From NCBI GenBank assembly GCA_003167155.1, contig PMTY01000166.1, positions 1 to 34,118 of the forward strand: DNA of 34,118 bases, written 5' to 3'. Shown here one piece after another: positions 16,720 to 23,867 of the stretch (the stretch's first letter is position 1; each line of letters opens with the position of its first letter). The notes under the pieces are model-generated. The model saw nothing but the letters and a program-made list of their open reading frames with translations, was not told where the DNA came from and searched no databases. This DNA is from Candidatus Cybelea tumulisoli (GTDB lineage Bacteria > Vulcanimicrobiota > Vulcanimicrobiia > Vulcanimicrobiales > Vulcanimicrobiaceae). The translations under genes and the position numbers were made by a program.

Positions 16720-17096
16720 TGATCGTTCTTTGCGTCGCCGCGCTGGCGGTTGCCGCGTGCCACAACAACAGCTCCACGAGTCCAATGCCATCATTTTCGC
16801 CTGTCTCGTCCTCGCCGAACCCGAAGATTACGGCTGCGCACGTCTTAGTCACGATCAACGGCTTGCCCAAACCAAAAATTCCGGTCGAGGAATCGACGCC
16901 GCGCTCGACGGCGAGTCCGCGCCCCGGGACGCCCTTTGAAACGCTCTTAACCAACAAGCAGGGCAAGGTGAAGTTCACCGACCTCAAACCGGCCAAAACC
17001 TACTGCTGGGTCGCCAACCTCGGCTCGGGGAAAAAGTCGTTTGAATGTGCCGGATGGGCGGTTTGGCAAACCAGCCTCATAACGTTGGGAACCTAA
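16704..17096 (+). CDS. small putative lipoprotein
   Basis: A 130-residue protein starting at ATG 16704 inside the last codons of paaX. The N-terminus MPKRLMIVLCVAALAVAAC is a lipoprotein signal with lipobox VAAC, so the mature protein would start at C19 with a diacylglycerol anchor. A low-complexity Ser/Pro/Asn linker follows (HNNSSTSPMPSFSPVSSSP), then a compact 85-residue domain with beta-strand character (ITAAHVLVTINGLPKPKIPV, NKQGKVKFTDLKPAKTYCWV) that resembles carboxypeptidase-regulatory or prealbumin-like beta-sandwiches in the KVKFTDLKP pattern. The family is not clear. Co-transcription with paaX is likely, but a functional link to aromatic catabolism is not evident. Confidence 0.7.
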   Translation: MPKRLMIVLCVAALAVAACHNNSSTSPMPSFSPVSSSPNPKITAAHVLVTINGLPKPKIPVEESTPRSTASPRPGTPFETLLTNKQGKVKFTDLKPAKTYCWVANLGSGKKSFECAGWAVWQTSLITLGT

Positions 17097-17112
17097 GGCG
17101 TCTTCGGGAGCC

Positions 17113-17439
17113 CTAGGCCTCATCTTCATCTAAATGGAGATGACAGCCGTCTTCGGCTTCGGAGAGCACATCGCGCGCTTCGGCAAGTACCGCTCTTGAA
17201 AGGGGCCGCGGCGGCGGCTCGACGGAGCCCGGCTCGGCCAGAAAGTCTACTTCGCTCCAGTCTTCCCAGGTTTCGAGCGGCTCGCCGTCCTGCAGCGCCG
17301 GAAAGCGCACGCAGAATCCTTGGTCGAGGTGCAGGCCGACGACGGTTACCTCGGTCCCGCGTGGAAAATAGGTCCCATCCTTCCAGAGCGTGCCGTAGCT
17401 CGTGCTATAGTGCTGGCCGATCTTGAGCGCTTCCACCAT
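17113..17439 (-). CDS. acidic 108-residue protein of unknown function
   Basis: An open frame starting at ATG 17439, seven bases after the aldehyde dehydrogenase stop, so the last gene of the paaH-thiolase-aldehyde dehydrogenase operon. The first 70 residues have short alternating strands with SH3- or KOW-like character (LKIGQHYSTSYGTLWKDG, FPRGTEVTVVGLHLDQGFCV), and the tail is strongly acidic with a His-rich bit (GCHLHLDEDEA). I do not recognise a family. Coding is supported by codon usage and tight operon spacing. A regulatory or metal-binding role for the tail would be a guess. Confidence 0.65.
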   Translation of the reverse strand: MVEALKIGQHYSTSYGTLWKDGTYFPRGTEVTVVGLHLDQGFCVRFPALQDGEPLETWEDWSEVDFLAEPGSVEPPPRPLSRAVLAEARDVLSEAEDGCHLHLDEDEA

Positions 17440-17446
17440 ACGCTAG

Positions 17447-18940
17447 CTATACCCGAAACGGGTCCATCGGTTTCTCACCAATGTAGGTGAGCACGCTCTT
17501 GGTCTCGCTGTACAGCCGCATCGTCTCCATCCCCAACTCGCGCCCGTAACCGGACGCCTTATAACCGCCAAACGGAACGCCCGGGAAGACTGCGTACGGG
17601 GTGTTAATCGCAACGGATCCGGCGCGGATCGCACGCGCGACGCGATTCGCGCGCCCGACGTTCGAACTCCAGACGCTGGCGGCCAGCCCATACTCGCTGT
17701 CGTTTGCCAGCGCGATTGCCTCGGCTTCGTCCTCGAACCGTACCAACACGGCGACCGGACCGAAGATCTCCTCGCGAACGATCCGGTGATCGCTTTTGGC
17801 TTCGTAGGCCGTCGGATTCCAGAACATTCCCGCTGCGAAACTTTGGCCGAGGTCGGGCGGAGCGCCGCCGAAAAGCGTCTGAGCGCCTTCGGCCGCGCCG
17901 ATCTCGCAATACGAACGAATCTTTTCGAACTGCTCGGACGTCGTGATTGCGCCGATCTGCGTCTGCGGATCTTCCGGGTCGCCGACGCGCAGCAGTTTCG
18001 CCTTCTGCGCAAACCGTTCGACGAAACGGTCGTAGACGCCGGATTGCAGCAGAATGCGCGAGCGCGCCTCACAGCATTGGCCGGCATTGTAGTAGACTCC
18101 GTACAGCGCACCGGCGACGGCCGCGTCGACATCGGCGTCGTCAAAAACGACCGACGGCGATTTCCCCCCGAGTTCCAGCGTTACGCGCTTGAGCGTACGC
18201 GCTGCCGACGCAGCGACCATACGTCCCGTCTCCGTCGAGCCGGTAAATGCGATCTTGTCGACGGCTGGATGATCGACGAGCCAGCCTCCGAGCCCGCCTT
18301 TCGAACCGGTGACCACGTTGAGAACGCCTTCGGGTACGCCCGCTTCGAGCGCGATCTTGCCCAACTCGATCGCCGTGAGCGGCGTCGCATGCGCCGGCTT
18401 GAGCACGATCGTGCAGCCTGCCGCGAGCGCCGGTGCGACTTTCCACGAAGCCAACAGCAACGGAAAGTTCCACGGAACGATTGCACCAACAACGCCGACC
18501 GGCTCGCGCACGGTGTTGGCGAGATAAGTCGGCAGCGGAGGCGGCAACGTGTCGCCATAGTTTTTCGTTGCCGCGCCGGCATAAAACTCAAAGGTATCCA
18601 CGATTGCGCTCAGCTCGCCTTTAGCGGTCCCGACGGTCTTGCCGTTGTTGCGAACCTCGCACAAGGCCAAATCGGCTGCGCGCTCGCCGATGAGCTGCGC
18701 AACCTTGTAAATGATCTTTGCGCGTCGCGAGGCCGCCATCGACGCCCACTTGCCGGCATCGAACGCCCGGCGCGCCGCGTTTACGGCATCGTTGAGATCC
18801 TCGCGCGTCGCTTCGGCGACGTCGGCGAGCTTCGCCCCCGTGGCGGGATTGCGAACTTCGTACGTGCCGCCATCGGAGGCATCTCGCCAGGCTCCGCCGA
18901 TCAGCAGTTGCGTTTTGGTCATGGTGGGCGCAGTCGTCAT
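17447..18940 (-). CDS. NAD(P)-dependent aldehyde dehydrogenase
   Basis: A 497-residue member of the ALDH superfamily that oxidises an aldehyde to the acid. The start at ATG 18940 has AGAAGGCG about nine bases upstream; a second ATG lies six codons in. Landmarks: PWNFPLLLASWKVAPALAAG in the coenzyme domain, FTGSTETGR, the general base E256 in LELGGKSP, the nucleophile C290 in NAGQCCEARSRI, and EEIFGPVAVLVRF near the end. It is most like the family of betaine, phenylacetaldehyde and hydroxymuconic semialdehyde dehydrogenases, not the fused PaaZ type. In this operon it may oxidise the ring-cleavage semialdehyde, the job of BoxD or the PaaZ N-domain. It starts 12 bases after the thiolase stop. 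Confidence 0.92.
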   Translation of the reverse strand: MTTAPTMTKTQLLIGGAWRDASDGGTYEVRNPATGAKLADVAEATREDLNDAVNAARRAFDAGKWASMAASRRAKIIYKVAQLIGERAADLALCEVRNNGKTVGTAKGELSAIVDTFEFYAGAATKNYGDTLPPPLPTYLANTVREPVGVVGAIVPWNFPLLLASWKVAPALAAGCTIVLKPAHATPLTAIELGKIALEAGVPEGVLNVVTGSKGGLGGWLVDHPAVDKIAFTGSTETGRMVAASAARTLKRVTLELGGKSPSVVFDDADVDAAVAGALYGVYYNAGQCCEARSRILLQSGVYDRFVERFAQKAKLLRVGDPEDPQTQIGAITTSEQFEKIRSYCEIGAAEGAQTLFGGAPPDLGQSFAAGMFWNPTAYEAKSDHRIVREEIFGPVAVLVRFEDEAEAIALANDSEYGLAASVWSSNVGRANRVARAIRAGSVAINTPYAVFPGVPFGGYKASGYGRELGMETMRLYSETKSVLTYIGEKPMDPFRV

Positions 18941-18952
18941 GGCAAACGCCTT

Positions 18953-20146
18953 CTACTCGACCCGCTCGAATACCGTTGCGATACCCTGACCGACGCCGAT
19001 GCACATCGTCGCCAGGCCGAAGCGCGCCTTTCGCCGAGCCATCTCGTGCAGCAGCGTGGTCGCGATGCGCGCGCCGCTTGCTCCGAGCGGGTGTCCCAGC
19101 GCGATCGCGCCGCCGTTGACGTTCGTCTTCGCGGGGTCGAGCCCCAGCTCGCGCGTGCATGCGACGGCTTGCGATGCGAAGGCTTCATTAATTTCGATCA
19201 GATCGAGCTGTTCGACGGTCAGTTGAGCGCGCGCGAGCGCCTTGCGCGTTGCGGGTATCGGCCCCAGGCCCATCACGTCGGGCGCAACGCCCACGCTGGC
19301 GCAGGCGACGATCCGAGCCATCGGCCGCAGACCCCAGCGGCGCGCCGTCTGCGCCTCGCACAGCAGAAGCGCCGCTGCGCCGTCGTTGATGCCCGACGAG
19401 TTGCCGGCCGTCACCGTGCCGTCGCTCTTGAAAGCGGGCTTCAATTTCGCCAAACGCTCCAGCGTCGTCTCCGGCCGCGGATGTTCGTCGCTCGTCACGG
19501 AGGCTGCGGGTGAGCCGTCGATCGGCACGGCAACCAGCTCGCCTGCAAATGCGCTGCGTTGCGTTGCCGCCTTGCACTTCATCTGAGATTCGAACGCGAA
19601 CCGGTCTTGCTCTTCGCGCGTGATGCCATAATCTCGCGCGACGTTCTCGGCTGTCTCGCCGAGGGAGACGGTATGTTGGGGCGGCATCTTCGGATTGATC
19701 ATGCGCCAGCCGAGAACCGTATCGAAGAGCCGTTGGCCTCGACCAAACGGCGCGTCGCTCTTGGGCAAAACATATGGCGCGCGCGTCATCGATTCGACGC
19801 CTCCGGCGATCATCACGTCGCCTTCTCCAAAGGCAATCGCTTGCGCGGCCGAGTTAATCGCCTGCAGGCTCGAACCGCACAGGCGGTTGACTGTAACGCC
19901 CGGCACGCCAAGCGGCAGATTCGCCAAGAGCACGGCCATGCGCGCGACGTTTCGGTTATCTTCGCCGCTCTGATTGGCGGCGCCGAAGTACACGTCCTCA
20001 ACGATCGAGGGACTGATGCCGGTGCGCTCTACGATGGCGCGCAGCGCGATCGCGGCAAGATCGTCGGGCCGAACGGTCGCCAGCGCGCCGCCATGGCGGC
20101 CGATCGGCGTGCGCACGGCATCAACAACCCAAACTTCGCGGCTCAT
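18953..20146 (-). CDS. acetyl-CoA acyltransferase (thiolase; PaaJ/PcaF-like)
   Basis: A 397-residue type II thiolase that cleaves a 3-oxoacyl-CoA with CoA to release acetyl-CoA. The acyl-accepting cysteine is C90 in [13 protein letters not shown]; the catalytic histidine H352 is in [16 protein letters not shown]; the second cysteine C382 is in MCIGVGQG. Other family blocks are [10 protein letters not shown] (here [11 protein letters not shown]) and [17 protein letters not shown] 20146 overlaps the stop of the dehydrogenase gene by ATGA, so both are translated together. Given its partners it most likely performs the last step of aryl-CoA breakdown, 3-oxoadipyl-CoA to succinyl-CoA plus acetyl-CoA, but generic beta-oxidation cannot be excluded by sequence alone. 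Confidence 0.92.
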   Translation of the reverse strand: MSREVWVVDAVRTPIGRHGGALATVRPDDLAAIALRAIVERTGISPSIVEDVYFGAANQSGEDNRNVARMAVLLANLPLGVPGVTVNRLCGSSLQAINSAAQAIAFGEGDVMIAGGVESMTRAPYVLPKSDAPFGRGQRLFDTVLGWRMINPKMPPQHTVSLGETAENVARDYGITREEQDRFAFESQMKCKAATQRSAFAGELVAVPIDGSPAASVTSDEHPRPETTLERLAKLKPAFKSDGTVTAGNSSGINDGAAALLLCEAQTARRWGLRPMARIVACASVGVAPDVMGLGPIPATRKALARAQLTVEQLDLIEINEAFASQAVACTRELGLDPAKTNVNGGAIALGHPLGASGARIATTLLHEMARRKARFGLATMCIGVGQGIATVFERVE

Positions 20147-21735
20147 TGCGGCAGGCTCTCCTCCTCGGGCGCGGGCGACTCTTCCATGTCGAGAAGCCAG
20201 ATTGAACGATGCGCCGCGAAGTCATCGCCTTCGGCGTCGGCCAGCCGTTTCAAGATGGCGCGCAGGCGCGCACCGCCGATTTCACGCCCCCACGCGATCG
20301 GACCCACAGGATAGTTGGCTCCCAGCTGCATTGCTTCGTCAATATCTTCGGGCGTGGCGACCTCCAGCGCAACGGCAATCATCGCCTCGTTGACGATCGA
20401 GCCGATGGTCCGTCCAAGAAAGAGTCCCGGCACGTCTTCAACGAGCACGGAAGCTCTGCCGATGGTTGCGAAGAGTTCCTGCGCCAGCTCGAGCGCATCG
20501 TCCGAGGCATTCTCCGAGTTTACGATCTCTACGGCATCCACGGCCGACAAAGACCCGAGGACCCCGAAGCCGACGAGCCGCTCGGGATGACGTAATCGCG
20601 CCGCACACGCCGCAACGTTGGTCGCGTACGCATCGGTAAAGATGACGCATTCCGGCTCGAGCGACGCTTCGAACCGGGCGATGGCATCGCCGCGATCGGA
20701 CGTTCCGTCGCCGGCGTCGATCAGCATCGTCGGATGAGCCGTAAGGTCGTCGAAGAACTCATCGTTGTCGATGCGTTGCACGTTCCGGTAACCTTGCTCG
20801 AGCATCTCCGCCAATTCGTCTGCGCGGTAACCAAAGCCGACGACGACAACGATCTCTTCATCGTTTGGCTCCTCCGCCGGCGCGGGCACGTCGAGCTCGA
20901 ACCGCTCGGTCTTGCCATCGCGATACGAATAGAATCCGGCGCCGGTCTTTCGGCCCAGCAAACCTTCGGCGACCATGCGCCGCTGAAGCTCCAGCGGTTC
21001 GAAACGCTTAGCCTCCGTGCGCGCATAGATCGACTCGCTCGTCGCAAGATTCACGTCGAGTCCGATGAGATCGATGAGCTCGAAAGGCCCCATGCGGAAA
21101 CCGGCTCCGCGCGCGAGCGCATCGAGCTCTTCGGCGGAGGCCACGCCGCGCTCGAGCGCACGCAACGCCTGCAGATAGTACGGCCGAGCCACACGATTGA
21201 CGATGAATCCGGGCGTGTCGGCCGTAAGAACAGGCGTCTTTCCCAGACGCTCGACGATCGCGAACGCGCGGTCGAGCGCATCGTCGCTGGTCTGCGGCGC
21301 GCGAACGATTTCGACGAGCTGCATTCGAATCGGGGGATTGAAGAAGTGCAGCCCGAGCACACGCTGCGGATGGGAGACGGCATCGGCAAGCTCGGCGACC
21401 GAGAGCGACGACGTGTTGGTCGCGAGCAGCGCCTCCGGCGGGAGCGCCTCGGCCAGAGCCGCAAAGACGTCGCGCTTGATTTCGAATCGCTCGGAGACGG
21501 CTTCGATGGCAAGCATCGCGTCGCTGCGGGCAGGGATGGCGCTCGTGCAAGCAACGCGTCGTCCAATCGAAGGATCGCCCGATCGCTCCGCCTGCCGCGC
21601 AATCTCGAGCAACGCCCGCTCGCGCGCCGCCTGCTGCGGCTCGACGATCTCCACGTCGTAGCCCGCTTTGGCGGCGACGAACGCGATGCCGGCGCCCATC
21701 GTCCCGCCGCCGGCAATCAAAATTCGTTCCGTCAT
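20143..21735 (-). CDS. paaH: 3-hydroxyacyl-CoA dehydrogenase, PaaH/PaaC type with duplicated module
   Basis: A 530-residue NAD-dependent dehydrogenase built from two copies of the 3HCDH module. The first copy is intact: nucleotide-binding GGGTMGAGIA (9-18), NTSSLSV (107-113), the catalytic histidine H130 in GLHFFNPP and the C-domain PGFIVNRVARPYYLQA onward (175-270). The second copy (about 293-520) keeps the outline but has lost the activities: the Rossmann start is VVVGFGYRADE, the histidine motif is replaced by VGFGVLGSLSAVD, while the C-domain PGLFLGRTIGSIVNEAM is preserved. This long architecture is typical of PaaH/PaaC, the 3-hydroxyadipyl-CoA dehydrogenase of phenylacetate degradation. 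It begins the operon continuing into thiolase and aldehyde dehydrogenase. An alternative call is FadB-like hydroxybutyryl-CoA dehydrogenase. Confidence 0.88.
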   Translation of the reverse strand: MTERILIAGGGTMGAGIAFVAAKAGYDVEIVEPQQAARERALLEIARQAERSGDPSIGRRVACTSAIPARSDAMLAIEAVSERFEIKRDVFAALAEALPPEALLATNTSSLSVAELADAVSHPQRVLGLHFFNPPIRMQLVEIVRAPQTSDDALDRAFAIVERLGKTPVLTADTPGFIVNRVARPYYLQALRALERGVASAEELDALARGAGFRMGPFELIDLIGLDVNLATSESIYARTEAKRFEPLELQRRMVAEGLLGRKTGAGFYSYRDGKTERFELDVPAPAEEPNDEEIVVVVGFGYRADELAEMLEQGYRNVQRIDNDEFFDDLTAHPTMLIDAGDGTSDRGDAIARFEASLEPECVIFTDAYATNVAACAARLRHPERLVGFGVLGSLSAVDAVEIVNSENASDDALELAQELFATIGRASVLVEDVPGLFLGRTIGSIVNEAMIAVALEVATPEDIDEAMQLGANYPVGPIAWGREIGGARLRAILKRLADAEGDDFAAHRSIWLLDMEESPAPEEESLPQ

Positions 21736-21787
21736 AAAACCGACTTCGCGAAAGGAGGCGCAAACGCTTCGTCGATAGTGATGCGGT

Positions 21788-22336
21788 ATGGAGAAGCCAC
21801 GCTGGCGCGTGCGGAGCTCGAGTTACATCGTAGACTCGCCGTACATGCGCTTACGCGCCGACGAGTTGGAGCTTCCGGACGGGACCATCGTCCCGAACTA
21901 CTACGTGCGCGAGTCGTTTGGCTTCGTCACGATTCTCGCGCTGACCGCCGAGCGGCAAGTAGTACTCGTTCGGCAATATCGCTACGGATCCGATTCAATC
22001 CACCTCGAGCTTCCGGCGGGAATGCTGATCGAGGGGGAGGTGCCGCAAGAGTGCGCGTTGCGCGAGCTGGCCGAGGAGACCGGCTACGAAGTGGCGCGTT
22101 GCGAGCCGGCTGCAGTCTACCTGCCCGAGCCGGTGCGCTCGACCGCGCGCGCTTACGTTTTCGTCGGCTTCGACGCGCGCCGGACCCGCGAACCGCAGCT
22201 CGACGTTACCGAGCACCTTCAGGCCGAGCTTGCCTCGCTGCCCCACTTTCGTGAGATGCTTGCCGACGGAACGATCGATGCGGGCGCCTCGATCGCCGCC
22301 GGCTACCGGGCACTCGACTATCTCAAGCTGCTGTAA
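21788..22336 (+). CDS. Nudix hydrolase, ADP-ribose pyrophosphatase-like
   Basis: A 182-residue cytoplasmic Nudix protein. The Nudix box is perfect: G-MLIEG-E-VPQECAL-REL-A-EE-T-GY, matching GX5EX7REUXEEXGU. Upstream the strands FVTILALTAERQVVLVRQYR and the LPAGM preceding the box are those of ADP-ribose/NDP-sugar pyrophosphatases (NudF/YfcD group), which hydrolyse ADP-ribose to AMP and ribose-5-phosphate. The start is ATG 21788, as an in-frame stop lies at 21779-21781. It is divergent from paaH with 52 bases between them, and the small membrane protein follows after 12 bases. Confidence 0.9.
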   Translation: MEKPRWRVRSSSYIVDSPYMRLRADELELPDGTIVPNYYVRESFGFVTILALTAERQVVLVRQYRYGSDSIHLELPAGMLIEGEVPQECALRELAEETGYEVARCEPAAVYLPEPVRSTARAYVFVGFDARRTREPQLDVTEHLQAELASLPHFREMLADGTIDAGASIAAGYRALDYLKLL

Positions 22337-22348
22337 AAAGGGTGAAAC

Positions 22349-22576
22349 ATGCGCCCGAGGCAGGCGGTAGATGAGGACGTGAATCCCACTCTCGCGCTCT
22401 TCCTGAAACTCACCGCAGTCATCGCCGTCGGCATCGTCCTGCTGGTGGTCGTCGCTCACCTTCTCGTGATCGCGCTCAAGGCGCTCGTCGTCGCGGCGGT
22501 CATCGCCGCCATCATTCTTGGCGGCCTCTTCGTCTACAATCTTTTCCGCCGTTCCAAGTATCCGGTCATTCGCTAA
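22349..22576 (+). CDS. 75-residue membrane protein of unknown function
   Basis: A short protein with one long hydrophobic stretch (about 14-62) that can form two transmembrane helices, one ending near VVVAHLL and the other AAVIAAIILGGLFVYNLF, followed by a basic tail RRSKYPVIR. The charged N-terminus and the positive C-terminus are consistent with both ends in the cytoplasm. It follows the Nudix gene by 12 bases with GGGTGAAA upstream, suggesting co-transcription. Its last 11 bases overlap the converging alpha/beta hydrolase gene. No family recognised. Confidence 0.7.
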   Translation: MRPRQAVDEDVNPTLALFLKLTAVIAVGIVLLVVVAHLLVIALKALVVAAVIAAIILGGLFVYNLFRRSKYPVIR

Positions 22577-23363
22577 GCCATTCGTGCAGCGCGGTGCTGA
22601 CAAGCTGCGGCTCTTCCATCATCGGGAGGTGCCCGCTCTCGTTGCATACGACGAGGCGCCCCCGCGGAAAGCGGCCCACGATCTCCCTCGCTTCTGCTTG
22701 CGTTAGCGTCGCATCTCGCGCGCCCGCAATCATCACCATCGGCACGTCGAGATCCTCGGCAATGTCTTCCGCGGAGGATCGAAGTGCCATGCCGCGCAGC
22801 GCCGCGGCAGCCCCTCCCGGAGCGTTTCGCGCAACGATCTCGTAGGCGCGCTCGGCGACGCCGGGGCGTTCCGCCGGCGTGCTCGGCGCAAAGAGCCGAG
22901 GCAGCATCGACTCGATGACAGGTGCCATACTCTTCTCTCGCTCGATGCGGTCGGCCAGCTCCCACCGCGCCCGCGCCTCTTTCGCCGTGTCGGCCCGCAA
23001 GCGGCTGGGGACCAGCGCAAGGCGAGCGACTCGCTCCGTAAACATGCGCGCGAAGGCCAACGCAACGTATCCGCCCATCGAATGACCGGCGATTGAGACG
23101 CGCTCGACGCCGAGTGCATCGAGCAGCAACGCGACGTCGGCAGCGAGCGTTTCCATAAGGTACGGACCCTCCGATTCGCTCGATTTTCCCGCGCCGCGAA
23201 GGTCCGGACAGACGACGCACGCGTCTTGCGCGAGTGCATCTGCTTGCGCCTCCCAGATGCTTGCGGAGAACGGAAAACCATGGATCAAGACGACGGCGTT
23301 GACGTGTTGCCGTCCGTTTACGCGCGCGTCGATGCGCGTGCCGTCCTCGGTGAAAACTTGCAT
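22566..23363 (-). CDS. alpha/beta-fold hydrolase
   Basis: A 265-residue soluble hydrolase. I start at ATG 23363 (MQVFTEDGTRIDARV). The oxyanion region is LIHGFPFSASIWEAQADAL, the nucleophile elbow GHSMGGYVALAFA (serine near residue 95), the acid lies in MVMIAGARDATLT and the histidine in NESGHLPMMEEP near the C-terminus, so the triad is complete. The sequence resembles the 3-oxoadipate enol-lactonase (PcaD)/esterase group, which could fit aromatic catabolism next door, but general esterase or C-C hydrolase activities are equally compatible. The gene converges on the small membrane protein with an 11-base overlap, and its 5' end abuts the histone-like gene promoter. Confidence 0.88.
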   Translation of the reverse strand: MQVFTEDGTRIDARVNGRQHVNAVVLIHGFPFSASIWEAQADALAQDACVVCPDLRGAGKSSESEGPYLMETLAADVALLLDALGVERVSIAGHSMGGYVALAFARMFTERVARLALVPSRLRADTAKEARARWELADRIEREKSMAPVIESMLPRLFAPSTPAERPGVAERAYEIVARNAPGGAAAALRGMALRSSAEDIAEDLDVPMVMIAGARDATLTQAEAREIVGRFPRGRLVVCNESGHLPMMEEPQLVSTALHEWLSE

Positions 23364-23386
23364 TGAAACCCGTAATACTGTATAAG
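23358..23386 (+). promoter_or_regulatory. putative sigma-70-type promoter of the histone-like gene
   Basis: TTGCAT at 23358-23363, exactly 17 bases, then TATAAG at 23381-23386 makes a good -35/-10 pair pointing at the H1-like gene, with an expected transcription start near 23393. An eye-catching AAGGAGG at 23384-23390 would then lie upstream of the transcript and not serve as a ribosome-binding site. A short inverted repeat CTGGTC/GACCAG (23400-23405 with 23413-23418) follows in the leader. The -35 overlaps the start codon of the divergent hydrolase. Confidence 0.5.
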
Positions 23387-23440
23387 GAGGACAACACCCC
23401 TGGTCGCTTGGTGACCAGAGAAAGGATGACTCCACACTCA

Positions 23441-23794
23441 ATGGCAGTCAAACGTAAAAGAAAGAAGGCTGCGTCCGCAGCTTCTGCAGCGCCCAAACGC
23501 AAGGCTCGCAAAGTCACGCGTAAGGCAGCTCCGCGCAAGAAGGCAACGCGCAAGAAAGCAACGCGCAAGAAAGCTACTCGCAAGAAGGCTACTCGTAAGA
23601 AAGCCACTCGCAAGAAAGCCACTCGCAAGAAAGCTACGCGCAAGAAAGCTACGCGTAAGAAAGCTACGCGTAAGAAAGCTACGCGTAAGAAAGCCACGCG
23701 TAAGAAAGCCGCTCGCAAGACCACTCGGAAAGCCGCAACCCGCCGCCGCAAGGGCGCGCGTAAAGCCACTCGCAGAAAGAAGGCCGCAGCTTAG
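23441..23794 (+). CDS. lysine/arginine-rich histone H1-like protein
   Basis: A 117-residue, extremely basic protein with almost only Lys, Arg, Ala and Thr. From ATG 23441 it reads MAVKRKRKKAASAASAAPKR (first 20), then a run of twelve pentapeptides RKKA(T/A) at 23534-23713, then a degenerate basic tail ending KATRRKKAAA. Such AKP/KAT-repeat proteins resemble eukaryotic H1 tails and bacterial Hc1/AlgP-type proteins, which bind DNA or RNA and compact the nucleoid. An in-frame ATG at 23426 would add five residues; the GAGAAAGG at 23416-23423 is closer to it than to 23441 but leaves almost no spacing, so I keep 23441. It has its own likely promoter and terminator, a single-gene unit suited to strong expression. 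Confidence 0.82.
   Translation: MAVKRKRKKAASAASAAPKRKARKVTRKAAPRKKATRKKATRKKATRKKATRKKATRKKATRKKATRKKATRKKATRKKATRKKATRKKAARKTTRKAATRRRKGARKATRRKKAAA
23534..23713 (+). repeat. 12 tandem 15-bp units encoding RKKA(T/A)
   Basis: Twelve in-register 15-base units of the form CGY-AAG-AAR-GCN-ACN. Eleven encode RKKAT and the last RKKAA. Units 7 and 8 are identical, as are 9 and 10, while others differ only at third positions, which points to recent unit duplication plus silent drift. The repeat number is likely to vary between strains. The antisense strand is also open through this repeat. Confidence 0.95.
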
Positions 23795-23832
23795 GCTCGG
23801 CCTTCTTGATTCCGCAAGGGCGGAGTTGACTA

Positions 23833-23864
23833 AGCGAGTCGCAGCATTGCGGCTCGCTTTTTTT
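23833..23864 (+). terminator. strong intrinsic terminator after the histone-like gene
   Basis: AGCGAGTCGCA (23833-23843) pairs with TGCGGCTCGCT (23848-23858) through 11 pairs including one G-U, closing a four-base loop, and is followed by seven T (23858-23864). It ends transcription of the H1-like gene 39 bases after its stop. The MFS gene on the other strand stops at 23868, so in reverse the element has no long T run for that gene (TGAGGTAAAAAAA precedes the stem as read on the minus strand). Confidence 0.9.
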
Positions 23865-23867
23865 ACC

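Noticed and set aside
17786-19513. 575-residue plus-strand open frame opposite the aldehyde dehydrogenase and thiolase
   Set aside because: Arg-rich shadow typical of the antisense strand of high-GC genes. The minus-strand genes carry complete catalytic motifs and operon spacing.
20734-22254. 506-residue plus-strand open frame opposite the PaaH-type gene and running into the Nudix gene
   Set aside because: No recognisable motif, Arg-rich composition, and it would overlap two well supported genes in other frames.
23384-23390. AAGGAGG as ribosome-binding site of a four-codon leader peptide (CTG GTC GCT TGG TGA)
   Set aside because: A good -10 (TATAAG, 23381-23386) overlaps it, so it is probably not transcribed, and the start would be a rare CTG.
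22573-23769. Long minus-strand open frame with LRVAF repeats across the histone-like gene
   Set aside because: It is the antisense reading of the 15-bp repeat joined to an off-frame read of the alpha/beta hydrolase. Both real genes have family motifs, and the repeat simply happens to lack stops on the other strand.
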